This document shows positions 14,924 through 22,964 of a stretch of DNA of 45,509 nucleotides, in pieces. Location of the stretch: positions 1 through 45,509 of IMG/VR virus record IMGVR_UViG_3300034073_002048; one strand, given 5' to 3'. Position numbers and translations under genes: made by a program. The DNA is from a virus. The notes under the pieces were generated by a model that saw nothing but the letters and a program-made list of their open reading frames with translations, was not told where the DNA came from and made no database searches. Position 1 is the first letter of the stretch. Each line of letters opens with the position of its first letter.

Positions 14924-16020
14924 TGGAGGTAATTAAGTTCTTGCAGAGTAATGCAAATGATTTTTCAAAACTAACTCTAGCTTTTGGTATCAAAGTCAAA
15001 GACTATCCAGAACAAGGGATTGTGGTACTAAATTACGACCAGATTGAAAGCCCTAAAATGGACCCTGTTGTCGTAGAGTGTCGTGGCCTTATTCTGGATT
15101 ACAATCTTAACGTACTCTGCCGACCTTTTGATCGCTTCTTCAACTACGGAGAAGCTTTTACAGATAAGATGGATTTGACAGGTTACACTTACCAACCCAA
15201 ACTCGATGGTAGCCTTATTAAAGTTTACTGGCTGGGTGGTAGTTGGCGCATTGCAACCCGTGGTACAGCATTTGCAGAATCAGATGTTGGTGGATGGGGT
15301 ATCACCTTTGAAGAATTAACTCTTCGTGCTCTAGGCTTCGATTCTTTGGTTATGTTTAGTGAAGCAATGGAAGACGAGGGTATGCCTCAGCACTACACGT
15401 GCCTTCTAGAGCTTACAGCAATGGAGAACAGGGTTGTAACATACTATTCAGAACCATCTGTCACACTATTGGCTGTAAGAAACAACCAATCAGGTGATTA
15501 CGCCCCTGCTGAAAACTATGCTACATACTTTTGGAAAACAAACAGCGTAGTGTCTGGGTTGACCATTGAAGACATCATTCAAAAGGCAGACAGTTTGAAA
15601 AACCTTGAAGAAGGATTTGTAGGATATGACCAACAGGGTGTCCCTCGAATCAAGATCAAATCTGCTGCCTATGTGGCTGTCCACCACATCCGAGGAGAAG
15701 GATTGAATCCAAAACGGGTTGCAGAACTTGTGATTTCCGGAGAGGAAGAGGAATATTTGACCTACTTCCCAGAAGATCGTGATACAATCCTGCCATACTC
15801 GAATTCTTTGAGTAAACTTATCTCTGAGTTAGAAGTGGCTATGTTTAAAAACCACAAGATTAAAGATCAAAAAGAATTTGCATTAGCTATTAAAGATGTG
15901 TATAGTAAGTCTGTATTGTTTACCGCACGAAAGTTGAATATTCCGGTTGCAGAGGCATTTCATGGTGGTACAATGCAGGCTAAGGTAAAAGCATTGTTAG
16001 GTTATTCACAAAGGAGTTAA
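14923..16020 (+). CDS. RNA ligase, T4 Rnl1-like
   Basis: 365 aa, near the Rnl1 size. Motif I is YQPKLDGSLI with the adenylated Lys at about residue 93. CRGLILD and FDRFFNYGE upstream, TRGTAF (motif Ia), LLELTAM (motif III), EEGFVGYD (motif IV) and RIKIKS (motif V) follow in order, and the C-terminal helical domain is present. Rnl1 joins 3'-OH and 5'-phosphate RNA ends, in T4 to repair tRNA cut by host anticodon nucleases. The kinase gene begins 2 bases downstream, supporting an RNA repair pair. Confidence 0.85.
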   Translation: MEVIKFLQSNANDFSKLTLAFGIKVKDYPEQGIVVLNYDQIESPKMDPVVVECRGLILDYNLNVLCRPFDRFFNYGEAFTDKMDLTGYTYQPKLDGSLIKVYWLGGSWRIATRGTAFAESDVGGWGITFEELTLRALGFDSLVMFSEAMEDEGMPQHYTCLLELTAMENRVVTYYSEPSVTLLAVRNNQSGDYAPAENYATYFWKTNSVVSGLTIEDIIQKADSLKNLEEGFVGYDQQGVPRIKIKSAAYVAVHHIRGEGLNPKRVAELVISGEEEEYLTYFPEDRDTILPYSNSLSKLISELEVAMFKNHKIKDQKEFALAIKDVYSKSVLFTARKLNIPVAEAFHGGTMQAKVKALLGYSQRS

Positions 16021-16021
16021 A

Positions 16022-16501
16022 ATGAAGGCTGAGATTTTGATCGGTGTATCCGCCAGCGGAAAGACAACTTATGCAACAATGCTTGAGGGATACACAACTA
16101 TCTCTCGTGATGACATTCGTTTTGGTATTGTTGCTAAGGGTAAGAACTGGACTAACTACAAGTTCTCTAAGGAGAATGAGAACAAGGTCACAGAGATTCA
16201 ACAACAAATGATTGAAGATTGTGCCAAGCACGGAGAGAATGTCGTTATTGCTGATACAAATCTCAACCCTTCTGTCCGTCAAAAGGTGGTGGAAAAGCTT
16301 CGTGCTTGTGGCTATGAGGTTAGCTTTGTAATGTTCCAAGTCAGTAAAGCCGATTGCATTGAGCGAGATTCTTACCGTGGTGCATTCTCTGTTGGGGAAG
16401 ATGTTATTGAAAAGCAATGGGAGAATTGGGAACGTACTGTACGAGGAATGAAGTCGGAGAAGAAGCGACTTGGTGTGAACGTTGTTTATTTGGAGAATTA
16501 A
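16022..16501 (+). CDS. polynucleotide 5'-kinase, Pnk kinase-domain type
   Basis: 159 aa. P-loop GVSASGKTT at residues 8-16, then SRDDIRFG and the DTNLNPSVRQ motif typical of the T4 Pnk kinase domain. The C-terminal 3'-phosphatase domain of T4 Pnk is absent. It would phosphorylate 5'-OH ends made by nucleases, giving substrates for the adjacent RNA ligase. The missing 3'-end healing step could come from the neighbouring phosphoesterases, but that is inference. Confidence 0.8.
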   Translation: MKAEILIGVSASGKTTYATMLEGYTTISRDDIRFGIVAKGKNWTNYKFSKENENKVTEIQQQMIEDCAKHGENVVIADTNLNPSVRQKVVEKLRACGYEVSFVMFQVSKADCIERDSYRGAFSVGEDVIEKQWENWERTVRGMKSEKKRLGVNVVYLEN

Positions 16502-16502
16502 A

Positions 16503-17081
16503 ATGAGTAAAATCTGGGTAACGAGTGATCTTCACATTAGTCATAGGAAAATCTGTGAATACACCGACCGTAAGCTGGTGGTATCTCAAGACCTGCACGA
16601 CCAATGGCTTATTGATCTTTGGAATTCACAAGTTAGCAAGAACGACACTGTTATTCAATGCGGAGACTTTGTTTTCAATTGTCGTGATTTCAATAAGTGG
16701 CAATCTGTTGTAAATCAACTGAATGGAAAGATTATTCACATTGCTGGCAATCACGATTCACACGAAGTTCTGCGTAAGTCTAGACATGAGTGGTATGACC
16801 TGAAGACAAAGACATTCTCTGTCGGAGGTGTTAAACGACAGTTTGTATTCTGTCACTACGCTATGAGAGTGTGGCAAAATAGTCACCACGGTAGTATTCA
16901 TTGCTTCGGACACAGCCATGGAGGGATCAAGGAGCAACACGGAAAGAGCCTTGATGTTGGGCTAGACAGCAGCTATAATTACTTTGGAAAACACAAGTTT
17001 TTCTCTTTGGAGGAGATTGTAGAAATTGCTGACCGACAGGGTGTTGCAACAGTAGATCATCACACAGAAAGGACACAATAA
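16503..17081 (+). CDS. calcineurin-like metallophosphoesterase
   Basis: 192 aa from ATG 16503. Family metal motifs in order: TSDLHISH, CGDFVF, AGNHDSH, VFCHYAM and FGHSHGG. It would cleave phosphoester bonds with a two-metal centre; substrate unknown. The start lies 2 bases after the kinase stop, suggesting co-expression. Confidence 0.85.
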   Translation: MSKIWVTSDLHISHRKICEYTDRKLVVSQDLHDQWLIDLWNSQVSKNDTVIQCGDFVFNCRDFNKWQSVVNQLNGKIIHIAGNHDSHEVLRKSRHEWYDLKTKTFSVGGVKRQFVFCHYAMRVWQNSHHGSIHCFGHSHGGIKEQHGKSLDVGLDSSYNYFGKHKFFSLEEIVEIADRQGVATVDHHTERTQ

Positions 17082-17236
17082 TGAACAAACACAAACAACG
17101 AGGATATTTACCAGACTTAACATCATTCTTTATTTTCTTGATTCTTGCAGGAGTGGTGATTGGTGTGGTATTATCTTTTGGTGTCCCATTCCTATGGGAA
17201 CTCATCAAGCCACTTATTCACGCAGCGACAGCATGA
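17081..17236 (+). CDS. small membrane protein, 51 aa
   Basis: TAATG overlap with the previous gene, AAAGGACACAATA upstream. One long hydrophobic segment (residues 15-38, containing FIFLILAGVVIGVVLSFGVP), then LWELIKPLIH. Short proteins of this pattern recur in tailed phages; function unknown. Confidence 0.6.
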   Translation: MNKHKQRGYLPDLTSFFIFLILAGVVIGVVLSFGVPFLWELIKPLIHAATA

Positions 17237-17442
17237 CTTGGTTCTTTTTCTTTGTTTTCTCCATAACTGCACTAAACAGTATTATAATCTGGGGACTGCT
17301 AAAGAAAGCTGGATTTGAAGACACAAATATACTTCTTGTATCTGGGTTGTGCTTGCTTTCAGCTTGTTTGATGTATAATTCTGCTACAGGAGGAAATCAG
17401 AAAAATGTATTTGAAATACGACAAGAACACACAAGGAACTGA
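17233..17442 (+). CDS. small membrane protein, 69 aa
   Basis: ATGA overlap with the preceding gene (17233). Two hydrophobic segments (about residues 2-21 and 29-47). The in-frame ATG 17194 is rejected because it lies deep in the preceding gene. Confidence 0.55.
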   Translation: MTWFFFFVFSITALNSIIIWGLLKKAGFEDTNILLVSGLCLLSACLMYNSATGGNQKNVFEIRQEHTRN

Positions 17443-18115
17443 CTACTGTGTAGGTGATTTGCACGGTTGTATCGATCGTCTGTATGACTTTCTTGCAGCG
17501 TTAGATTTCAATCCTAAGAAAGATCGTCTGTTCTCAGTGGGCGACCTAGTTGACAGAGGCCCAGACTCGGAACAAATCCTTTCGTTGCTGGAAGAAGATT
17601 GGTTTCACCCCGTCCTAGGCAACCACGAACAGATGGTGATTGAGGCTTACGAAGATGTTGCTGGAAGTGCAGAAGATTGCCTATTCCAGAACGGTGGTGC
17701 TTGGTGGTTTGGGCAACCACAGTCTTTTCAAGACGAAGTTGCTTGGGCTTTCCGTTCTTTGCCAGTAATGATTGAAGTTCCTGTAGGGGATAAAACATTT
17801 GGTATCATCCACTCTGATGTACTAGGAAATAGCTGGACTACGACCAGAGAAGAGTTGTGCTATAATAACTACTCCACAAAGAACTATGTCCTGTGGAACA
17901 GAGCACGACAAATGGATGAGTGGGTGAGTGTAGTGGAAGATGTAGATTGTCTACTTGTTGGGCATACACCAGTAGAACATGCTGCAATGCTTGGAAATGT
18001 GGTAAACTTGGATACAGGTGCTGTGTTTAAAGGTAAGTTTCCTGAGCACGAAGATGGGCTAACTATTTTAAACATGAATGACTTTGAATTTTACAAGGAG
18101 AGTGATTATGTCTAA
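17405..18115 (+). CDS. Ser/Thr-type protein phosphatase, lambda phosphatase-like
   Basis: 236 aa. Motifs in order: VGDLHGCIDR, SVGDLVDRGPDS, LGNHEQM, GIIHSDV and VGHTPVEH, the signature of the PPP family in the short lambda form (about 220 aa). It removes phosphate from proteins or small phosphoesters using Mn2+. ATG 17405 lies 38 bases inside the preceding gene with AGGAGGAAATC upstream. Confidence 0.85.
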   Translation: MYLKYDKNTQGTDYCVGDLHGCIDRLYDFLAALDFNPKKDRLFSVGDLVDRGPDSEQILSLLEEDWFHPVLGNHEQMVIEAYEDVAGSAEDCLFQNGGAWWFGQPQSFQDEVAWAFRSLPVMIEVPVGDKTFGIIHSDVLGNSWTTTREELCYNNYSTKNYVLWNRARQMDEWVSVVEDVDCLLVGHTPVEHAAMLGNVVNLDTGAVFKGKFPEHEDGLTILNMNDFEFYKESDYV

Positions 18116-18251
18116 CCAAATCAATATGTCTAACATGCAAGCTAAGAAAATTGTTGTGCAAGGAAAGAAAGGAAGCTATAGTATTCCTGTGAAGGCGCTG
18201 ATGTTATCTAAAGTAAAGCAACAGTATTTATACGAGGAGTATTGGAAGTAA
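18108..18251 (+). CDS. hypothetical protein, 47 aa
   Basis: CAAGGAGAGTGATT precedes ATG 18108. Basic, MSNQINMSNMQAKKIVV, with KALMLSKVKQQYLYEEYW. Unrecognised. Stop overlaps the next ATG. Confidence 0.5.
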   Translation: MSNQINMSNMQAKKIVVQGKKGSYSIPVKALMLSKVKQQYLYEEYWK

Positions 18252-18373
18252 TGGAACTACTATCCCTCATCCTAAGCTCTTTCTGGGCTTTTGTAGGAAC
18301 AATTATCCTGATCTACGCCATTGGTGATTCCATTGGCTACATCGTAAAACAATTTAAGAAGGAAACTAAATAA
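18251..18373 (+). CDS. small membrane protein, 40 aa
   Basis: Single transmembrane segment (about residues 3-27, SLILSSFWAFVGTIILIYAI) and a basic tail (KQFKKETK). TAATG overlaps at both ends. Similar short anchors occur in many phages. Confidence 0.5.
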   Translation: MELLSLILSSFWAFVGTIILIYAIGDSIGYIVKQFKKETK

Positions 18374-18501
18374 TGAACTGCTCTACTTGGAATGCTATGG
18401 TGAATTCTGCTGAAATCGACTTCGACACATATACATTGGCAGATGCTATTGACTATGCTGAATTCATTGAAGATGTTAATAGTTGGGAAGAGGAGGACTA
18501 A
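18373..18501 (+). CDS. hypothetical acidic protein, 42 aa
   Basis: Overlaps the previous stop and the next start. Very acidic (FIEDVNSWEEED). Unrecognised. Confidence 0.45.
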   Translation: MNCSTWNAMVNSAEIDFDTYTLADAIDYAEFIEDVNSWEEED

Positions 18502-19262
18502 TGAAAATTCTTGTAGGCAGTAGTGCTGCTAAAGTACATCTGCCATTTTTACGAGAAGCAAAAGACATAGACGCATGGTGTAGAGAGAAAATTTTGGGTG
18601 TAGATTATTCAGTGATGCCTCCTGAAATCTTTAGACTAATGGAACACGATAGTCTGGTGAATAGGTGTGCATCTTTGAACGACCTGCTTACAATCAAACT
18701 ATCTCACCTACCTTACGACATCTTTTGGCACAAGCACTTAAATGACTATCTTGTTTTTAAGAAGCATGGTGCTACGGTAAACAAAAAGTTGTACGAGTAT
18801 TTACAGGAATATTGGAAAGAGGTTCATGGAAATAAGACAAACCTATCTCTTTACAAAACAAAGGATGTGTTTTTCGATGACTTTGTGAAGAAAGAGTACG
18901 ATCACGACTACTTACATGAGCTTGTTGCTTTTCCGCACAACCCGGTATACTCTGTGTGCCTTAAAGACGGACAAGATGTTATGATTGACAAGGAAAAATT
19001 CTTTTCTCTGCCTTTTGAACAACAAGTCAAAATGTTTAGGGAAGAAGTTAATGTAATTGCTTGTGAACGGTGGTTGATTCCAACAAGGGACACGAGTAAA
19101 ATTACTTTCCGAGAGGCTTACTCAAAGTCTCTGCACAAGACGGTGACAGCTCTGACTAAAGGATGGGCTTCAAGGTTTATGTGTGAAAATATTGAGTTGT
19201 TCCTCAAACCAAACCGCAAGGAAGTGGAACATTTGTTTTGTGTTGTAGGTATTAATGTTTAA
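18501..19262 (+). CDS. nucleotidyltransferase-fold phage protein, 253 aa
   Basis: ATG 18501 after AAGAGGAGGACTA. The start ILVGSSAAKVHLP and the later AKDIDAW give a GS ... D-x-D pattern at nucleotidyltransferase-like spacing. The body (CASLNDLLTIKLSHLPYDIF, FWHKHLNDYLVFK) matches a conserved phage family of unknown role. Third protein of this general type in the window, not closely similar to the one at 14026. Confidence 0.55.
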   Translation: MKILVGSSAAKVHLPFLREAKDIDAWCREKILGVDYSVMPPEIFRLMEHDSLVNRCASLNDLLTIKLSHLPYDIFWHKHLNDYLVFKKHGATVNKKLYEYLQEYWKEVHGNKTNLSLYKTKDVFFDDFVKKEYDHDYLHELVAFPHNPVYSVCLKDGQDVMIDKEKFFSLPFEQQVKMFREEVNVIACERWLIPTRDTSKITFREAYSKSLHKTVTALTKGWASRFMCENIELFLKPNRKEVEHLFCVVGINV

Positions 19263-19273
19263 AGGAGAAAATT

Positions 19274-19618
19274 ATGGCAAAGCGTATTGGTAGTATTGAG
19301 CAATTTCTGGAAGATGTGGTTCGTGGGGTACAACGTAAGAGTTGGATACCGGAGGAAGGTAGTCCTGTAGAAGACACCTGTGAGTTCCTTATGGGCTTCG
19401 AGGATGGCGATTATGTCATGAACGGTGTTGACATGAAGCATATTGAACAAGACGGTGGTGGAGAAGGTGGCGCCGAACATTGTGAGACTGTGGTTCAAGT
19501 TGGTGAGAAATATTACAAGATTGTATATTCTTACTATTCCTATGACGGTTATAACTACGATCATGCAGATGTGTATGAAGTAGTCCCTGCTGAACGTCTA
19601 GTAACTTTCTACAAGTGA
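19274..19618 (+). CDS. hypothetical protein, 114 aa
   Basis: AAAGGAGAAAATT precedes the ATG. Aromatic-rich centre YYKIVYSYYSYDGYNYDHAD. Unrecognised. Confidence 0.65.
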   Translation: MAKRIGSIEQFLEDVVRGVQRKSWIPEEGSPVEDTCEFLMGFEDGDYVMNGVDMKHIEQDGGGEGGAEHCETVVQVGEKYYKIVYSYYSYDGYNYDHADVYEVVPAERLVTFYK

Positions 19619-19625
19619 GGACTAA

Positions 19626-19892
19626 ATGCAATTTACCTATGAAGAAGCCTTGAAAGAGGTGATGTTGTTTGTTGACAGCAATACCAGTGCTTAGAATAGC
19701 TACAAGATGTCTTGTGTAATGGCTGTTCTCCTTGAAGGCGATACCTCTCTAGAAGAAGAGCGTGAAAATATCTATCAAGACGGGTACGATGATGGATACA
19801 GTCGAGGTCTTCGGGATGTAGACGAAGCTGCTGAAGATGCCTATCAAGAAGGCTATGAGGCTGGACTAGCTCAAGCACACAACAACGAATAA
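19626..19892 (+). pseudogene. small acidic protein interrupted by an in-frame TAG
   Basis: ATG 19626 opens a frame MQFTYEEALKEVMLFVD that meets TAG at 19692-19694 (codon 23) and continues in the same frame, with NSYKMSCVMAVLLEGD and the rest, to TAA 19890-19892. The total would be 88 residues. Downstream are two similar units (IYQDGYDDGYSRGL and AYQEGYEAGLAQA). Either a nonsense mutation has split the gene, or ATG 19707 restarts translation; no ribosome site is seen there. TAG is an ordinary stop elsewhere in the window, so wholesale recoding is unlikely. Confidence 0.6.
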
Positions 19893-19899
19893 TAAACAC

Positions 19900-19938
19900 A
19901 AGCTCCTGTCAAGAATTGTCTTGCGGGAGCTTTTCGTT
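19900..19938 (+). terminator. Rho-independent terminator
   Basis: AAGCTCC ... GGAGCTT arms (from 19900 to 19932) with a second paired part TCAAGA/TCTTG inside, followed by TTTTCGTTT. The promoter at 19916-19944 is nested in it. Confidence 0.75.
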
Positions 19939-19944
19939 TATAAT
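19916..19944 (+). promoter_or_regulatory. promoter nested in the terminator
   Basis: TTGTCT (19916-19921), 17-base spacer, TATAAT (19939-19944). The -35 lies in the terminator stem. Confidence 0.6.
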
Positions 19945-19968
19945 TTGGTTTTGAATAAAGGAGAAATG

Positions 19969-20316
19969 ATGATTTCACAAATTAAGGTGCAAGAGATTCC
20001 TAACTTCGTTGAGAAGTTAAAAGATGCACTACAAGCTAACAGGGATGAGTTGTCATATATTGAATACAAAGTGTGGAAACGTCACAACAGACTGGAGTTG
20101 CTTTGGAACAAATATTTTGGGAACTACATTGAAGCAACGGTGGATAGTGTAGAATATGCAGCAGCTAATAGCCTGTGGGCTGTGGCGCAGAGATACTACT
20201 TAGAACAAGATATTAAGGAGCAAGAGAATCTGTTGATGAGATTGGAATATGCCTTAGCAACAGATTCTTTCATAATGCTCGAAGATAGTGATTACGAATT
20301 ACTAGAAAGGGACTAG
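19969..20316 (+). CDS. hypothetical protein, 115 aa
   Basis: Second ATG of an ATGATG pair, chosen for its 5-base spacing to AAAGGAG; 19966 is the alternative. Mostly helical (KEQENLLMRLEYALATDS). Unrecognised. Confidence 0.65.
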   Translation: MISQIKVQEIPNFVEKLKDALQANRDELSYIEYKVWKRHNRLELLWNKYFGNYIEATVDSVEYAAANSLWAVAQRYYLEQDIKEQENLLMRLEYALATDSFIMLEDSDYELLERD

Positions 20317-20320
20317 AACA

Positions 20321-20515
20321 ATGTTTGATAAGCACACTCTGCCCTATGGATGGGAAGTTAAAGATGAACAAAAGTATTTGGTGTTTGTGGAACAACGGTT
20401 TGGAACTCATATTTGCAGGGAACACTTAGATGAGCTTTATGAGTATAGTCTAAGAAATTCTTGGAAGATTCTTACGGGTTCGACAACAGAGGTTGTATTG
20501 AGGAAGGTAGATTGA
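20321..20515 (+). CDS. hypothetical protein, 64 aa
   Basis: Begins MFDKHTLPYGWEVKDEQKY; soluble; starts 5 bases after the previous stop. Unrecognised. Confidence 0.55.
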   Translation: MFDKHTLPYGWEVKDEQKYLVFVEQRFGTHICREHLDELYEYSLRNSWKILTGSTTEVVLRKVD

Positions 20516-20516
20516 A

Positions 20517-20708
20517 GTGAGTGTTGAGCTACAAGCAGGGTACAGTTATTGTCGTAAAGGACATGAGCTATACATTAAGAGTCCTCAAGGTAAGGAAGTT
20601 GTGAAGTGTGTTATGGCTTCTATTGCTGATGAGCGTGTTAGACAATTCATGCTCAGTTTGACAGAAGGACAATTGAAAGACATGTTTAAAGGGAAGTGGA
20701 ATGAGTAA
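20517..20708 (+). CDS. hypothetical protein, 63 aa
   Basis: GTG start with GAGGAAGGTAG upstream. C-terminal helix SLTEGQLKDMFKGKW. Overlaps the next gene by 8 bases. Unrecognised. Confidence 0.5.
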   Translation: MSVELQAGYSYCRKGHELYIKSPQGKEVVKCVMASIADERVRQFMLSLTEGQLKDMFKGKWNE

Positions 20709-20949
20709 AGTAATTATTGATTTGAATGAGTTTGTACATCTCAAAGGAGAATCTGTGTACAACCATAACTACTACAAACATAAAGAGTTTGGCTACACTA
20801 TTCTGATAGAATGTAGTGAAGAGTTTCAAACACTACATTTCTATAAAGTTGAAAGTGGTGGAAGGGTGTTCCTGTTCTCATGCCAGTGTTTCACAGGGTA
20901 TGAGGAAGAGGATGTCTATGAAGGTGATCTTGGATTCTTTTGGAGTTGA
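20701..20949 (+). CDS. hypothetical protein, 82 aa
   Basis: Begins MSKVIIDLNEFVHLKG; beta-rich, with two Cys in FSCQCF. Unrecognised. Confidence 0.6.
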   Translation: MSKVIIDLNEFVHLKGESVYNHNYYKHKEFGYTILIECSEEFQTLHFYKVESGGRVFLFSCQCFTGYEEEDVYEGDLGFFWS

Positions 20950-20951
20950 TC

Positions 20952-21074
20952 ATGAATGATATTCAGAAACAAGTGTTAGAATACATGAAGACTGTTTGCG
21001 ACCAAGAAGATGTATATTTCCTTGAAGCTTGGAAAGCCGTGGAGCTATATGTTCTGGATGCACTGAGTGATTAA
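20952..21074 (+). CDS. hypothetical protein, 40 aa
   Basis: Short acidic helical protein (YMKTVCDQEDVYFLEAW) immediately after the previous gene and before a terminator. Confidence 0.5.
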   Translation: MNDIQKQVLEYMKTVCDQEDVYFLEAWKAVELYVLDALSD

Positions 21075-21079
21075 AAACA

Positions 21080-21110
21080 AGCCTCTTTAACAGGAGGCTA
21101 TTTGTGTTTA
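21080..21110 (+). terminator. Rho-independent terminator
   Basis: AGCCTC (21080-21085), 8-base loop, GAGGCT (21094-21099), then ATTTGTGTTTATT. Confidence 0.65.
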
Positions 21111-21126
21111 TTGAAAGGAGTAGAGA

Positions 21127-21369
21127 ATGGAAGTCTACCTAGAACACCTGTCTAAATCTATGTCTGAAATTACTCAGACTATGAACACCTTAAAGAAATC
21201 TAAGGTGTATGATGAAGTATTACTGGCTCACTTACAAGAGATACATAGAACTCTTGTGTACACTTGTCGTGACATTGGAGAGCAGAGACATCATTATTTT
21301 TCTGGAAAATTAGCAAAAGAGATTAAGGATAGAAAAGTGAAGAACGCTTTTGGAGGTAAGGTCGTTTAA
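21127..21369 (+). CDS. hypothetical protein, 80 aa
   Basis: GAAAGGAGTAGAGA precedes the ATG. Helical with a basic end (KEIKDRKVKNAFGGK). Last gene of the rightward block. Confidence 0.6.
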   Translation: MEVYLEHLSKSMSEITQTMNTLKKSKVYDEVLLAHLQEIHRTLVYTCRDIGEQRHHYFSGKLAKEIKDRKVKNAFGGKVV

Positions 21370-21411
21370 AGATAGTTATCAAATCCCACCCCCACAATTT
21401 TAGAAACCACT

Positions 21412-21437
21412 AGCAGCCCTTGAGGCTGCTTTTTCTT
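21412..21437 (+). terminator. strong Rho-independent terminator ending the rightward block
   Basis: AGCAGCC (21412-21418), loop CTTGA, GGCTGCT (21424-21430), T-rich tail TTTTTCTTT. Confidence 0.8.
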
Positions 21438-22462
21438 TGCCTAAAATATCTGCCCACTATTTCTTTTGTTTTCTATTTGCCCGGATATTTAGTAAAGGTG
21501 TCTCTTCTGTGCTTTATCAATCTTGTGGCTCTATAGGAAAGGGGTCTAGCACCTAACCAGCCCGACCCCTGACATAATCCTACGATTCACGAATATCTAA
21601 GAGCTTGAACAATCCCCTAGATGCTGGAGATAATCAGGTGGGCATTAACTGCTACTCTCAGCTATGCCATGGATAATCATTCGATAATCTGAGCCATTAG
21701 ATTTTGATTAAATGCTTTTGAATAAGCAGGGAAACCTGCGGCTGTTTCAATAAGCTATCTCTATCCCTTGTGAATAGTGGATAGTCTGTAGCTAATAAAC
21801 TACCCTCTATTTAACATAATGATGGTTGTATTTATTTGACTAGCTACTCATAGCTAATTAGGAGGCTGAAGACTGGCTCCCCATCAGGCATAGCCTGATA
21901 CATTGTCAGCCTCATATATTGAGCCTATGGCTCATTATTTGTCCATAGCTTAATAAGCTATGTCCTACAGATAATAATCACAATAATGCATTCGGATTAA
22001 TAAATAATCCTCACACATTAACATTCGAGAATTGATCGCTTTTTAAGCTCTCATTCTCTCATTTTGTGTAAATTAATGACCCACTGGTCATTATATAATT
22101 TTATATAGTGTTGTGCTCCGGCGTAGCCCACCCACATACGTGTGTGTCCTCCTTGTCGCGTTAATTTTCAGCCTTTGGCTGTATATAGGCTTACATATTC
22201 CCCATATGCAAGCCATTGACCTATAAGGCTTTTGATTGTCTTTAGAAGCTCTAGAGATAGTCCTCTAGAAAGCCCTAGAAACCTTTTAAATTGATTGGGT
22301 AAGGGGTAGGCTAGGGATTGGGAAATTCTTCGTTATAGGGCCTTCTAGCCCTATTGTTAGCTATTTATTGTTTTATTCTTTTGTTATTGTTCTTTATTTA
22401 TTTTTGTTATGTTTACTGTATTCTACCAGAATTTGGGATTGATTGAATTTAGCTATGAATAG
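21438..22462. other. gene-free hairpin-dense region at the convergence of transcription
   Basis: No credible ORF on either strand. It holds at least eight perfect short inverted repeats: 21540-21570 (7 bp arms), 21726-21739 (GCAGG, GAAA loop, CCTGC), 21862-21913 (8 bp arms enclosing a second 7 bp hairpin at 21883-21899), 21920-21934, 21944-21962 (8 bp), 21994-22010, 22074-22093 (8 bp) and 22335-22354 (7 bp). It may be an origin, a packaging or boundary site, or a set of structured RNAs. Confidence 0.6.
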
Positions 22463-22490
22463 GACAAAAGAAAAAGCCCCGGAGGGCTTT
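22463..22490 (-). terminator. Rho-independent terminator (leftward)
   Basis: On the minus strand AAGCCC, loop TCCG, GGGCTT, then TTTTTCTTTTG; directly downstream of the gene ending at 22496. Confidence 0.8.
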
Positions 22491-22495
22491 TAGGT

Positions 22496-22723
22496 TTAGT
22501 GTTTCTCTAACTCTGCTAGGCATGCCTGCTTCAATTGGTCGTAGATTTTCTTGTTGTCTTTTGTAAGCATGCACAGCCCATCTGTGTAGTCGCTGAAGAA
22601 TGAAAACTTTACACCATCAGGACATACTTGTGCTGTCATGCGGTGATGTTCACCTTCTGCAACAACGCGGGCGTGTACTACGTGACGACCTGCTTTAAAA
22701 GATGGTGTGTAAGTTACTTTCAT
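22496..22723 (-). CDS. hypothetical protein, 75 aa
   Basis: Begins MKVTYTPSFKAGRHVVHARV; beta-rich N-terminal half and helical end (DQLKQACLAELEKH). It has its own promoter and terminator, making a single-gene unit at the end of the leftward block. Unrecognised. Confidence 0.65.
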   Translation of the reverse strand: MKVTYTPSFKAGRHVVHARVVAEGEHHRMTAQVCPDGVKFSFFSDYTDGLCMLTKDNKKIYDQLKQACLAELEKH

Positions 22724-22768
22724 TTTATTCCCCTAAGTTTCCCCTGCACTATTGCAAGGTATGGCTAG

Positions 22769-22774
22769 AGTATA
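22769..22774 (-). promoter_or_regulatory. extended -10 promoter for the 22723 gene
   Basis: On the minus strand TGTGTTATACT (TG-N-TATACT), 46 bases before the start codon; no good -35. The 20 bases ending here match the plus promoter at 39396-39415 at 19 positions. Confidence 0.6.
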
Positions 22775-22853
22775 ACACAGTTTTTCCACACAAAGCAAAG
22801 AACCTCAAAGAAAATTAATTCTATCGAGGCTTGTTTTCTATAGCTTTTGACTA

Positions 22854-22919
22854 TTAGCTATTGCTCAGTGTGATGGGTGGTGAGGGTTCCCACTCTTCAA
22901 ACTTTTCATATTGAGCCAT
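22854..22919 (-). CDS. possible 21-aa peptide
   Basis: Begins MAQYEKFEEWEPSPP; GAGGAATAAAG ribosome site just upstream. Placed between the genes at 22965 and 22496. Too short to classify. Confidence 0.4.
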   Translation of the reverse strand: MAQYEKFEEWEPSPPITLSNS

Positions 22920-22964
22920 CTTTATTCCTCTTCAATTTCTCTAGGTTTTGCTGATTTTTGCTTA

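Noticed and set aside
19692-19694. Genome-wide reassignment of TAG
   Set aside because: TAG ends several ordinary genes in the window (for example at 14022 and 20316), so it works as a normal stop.
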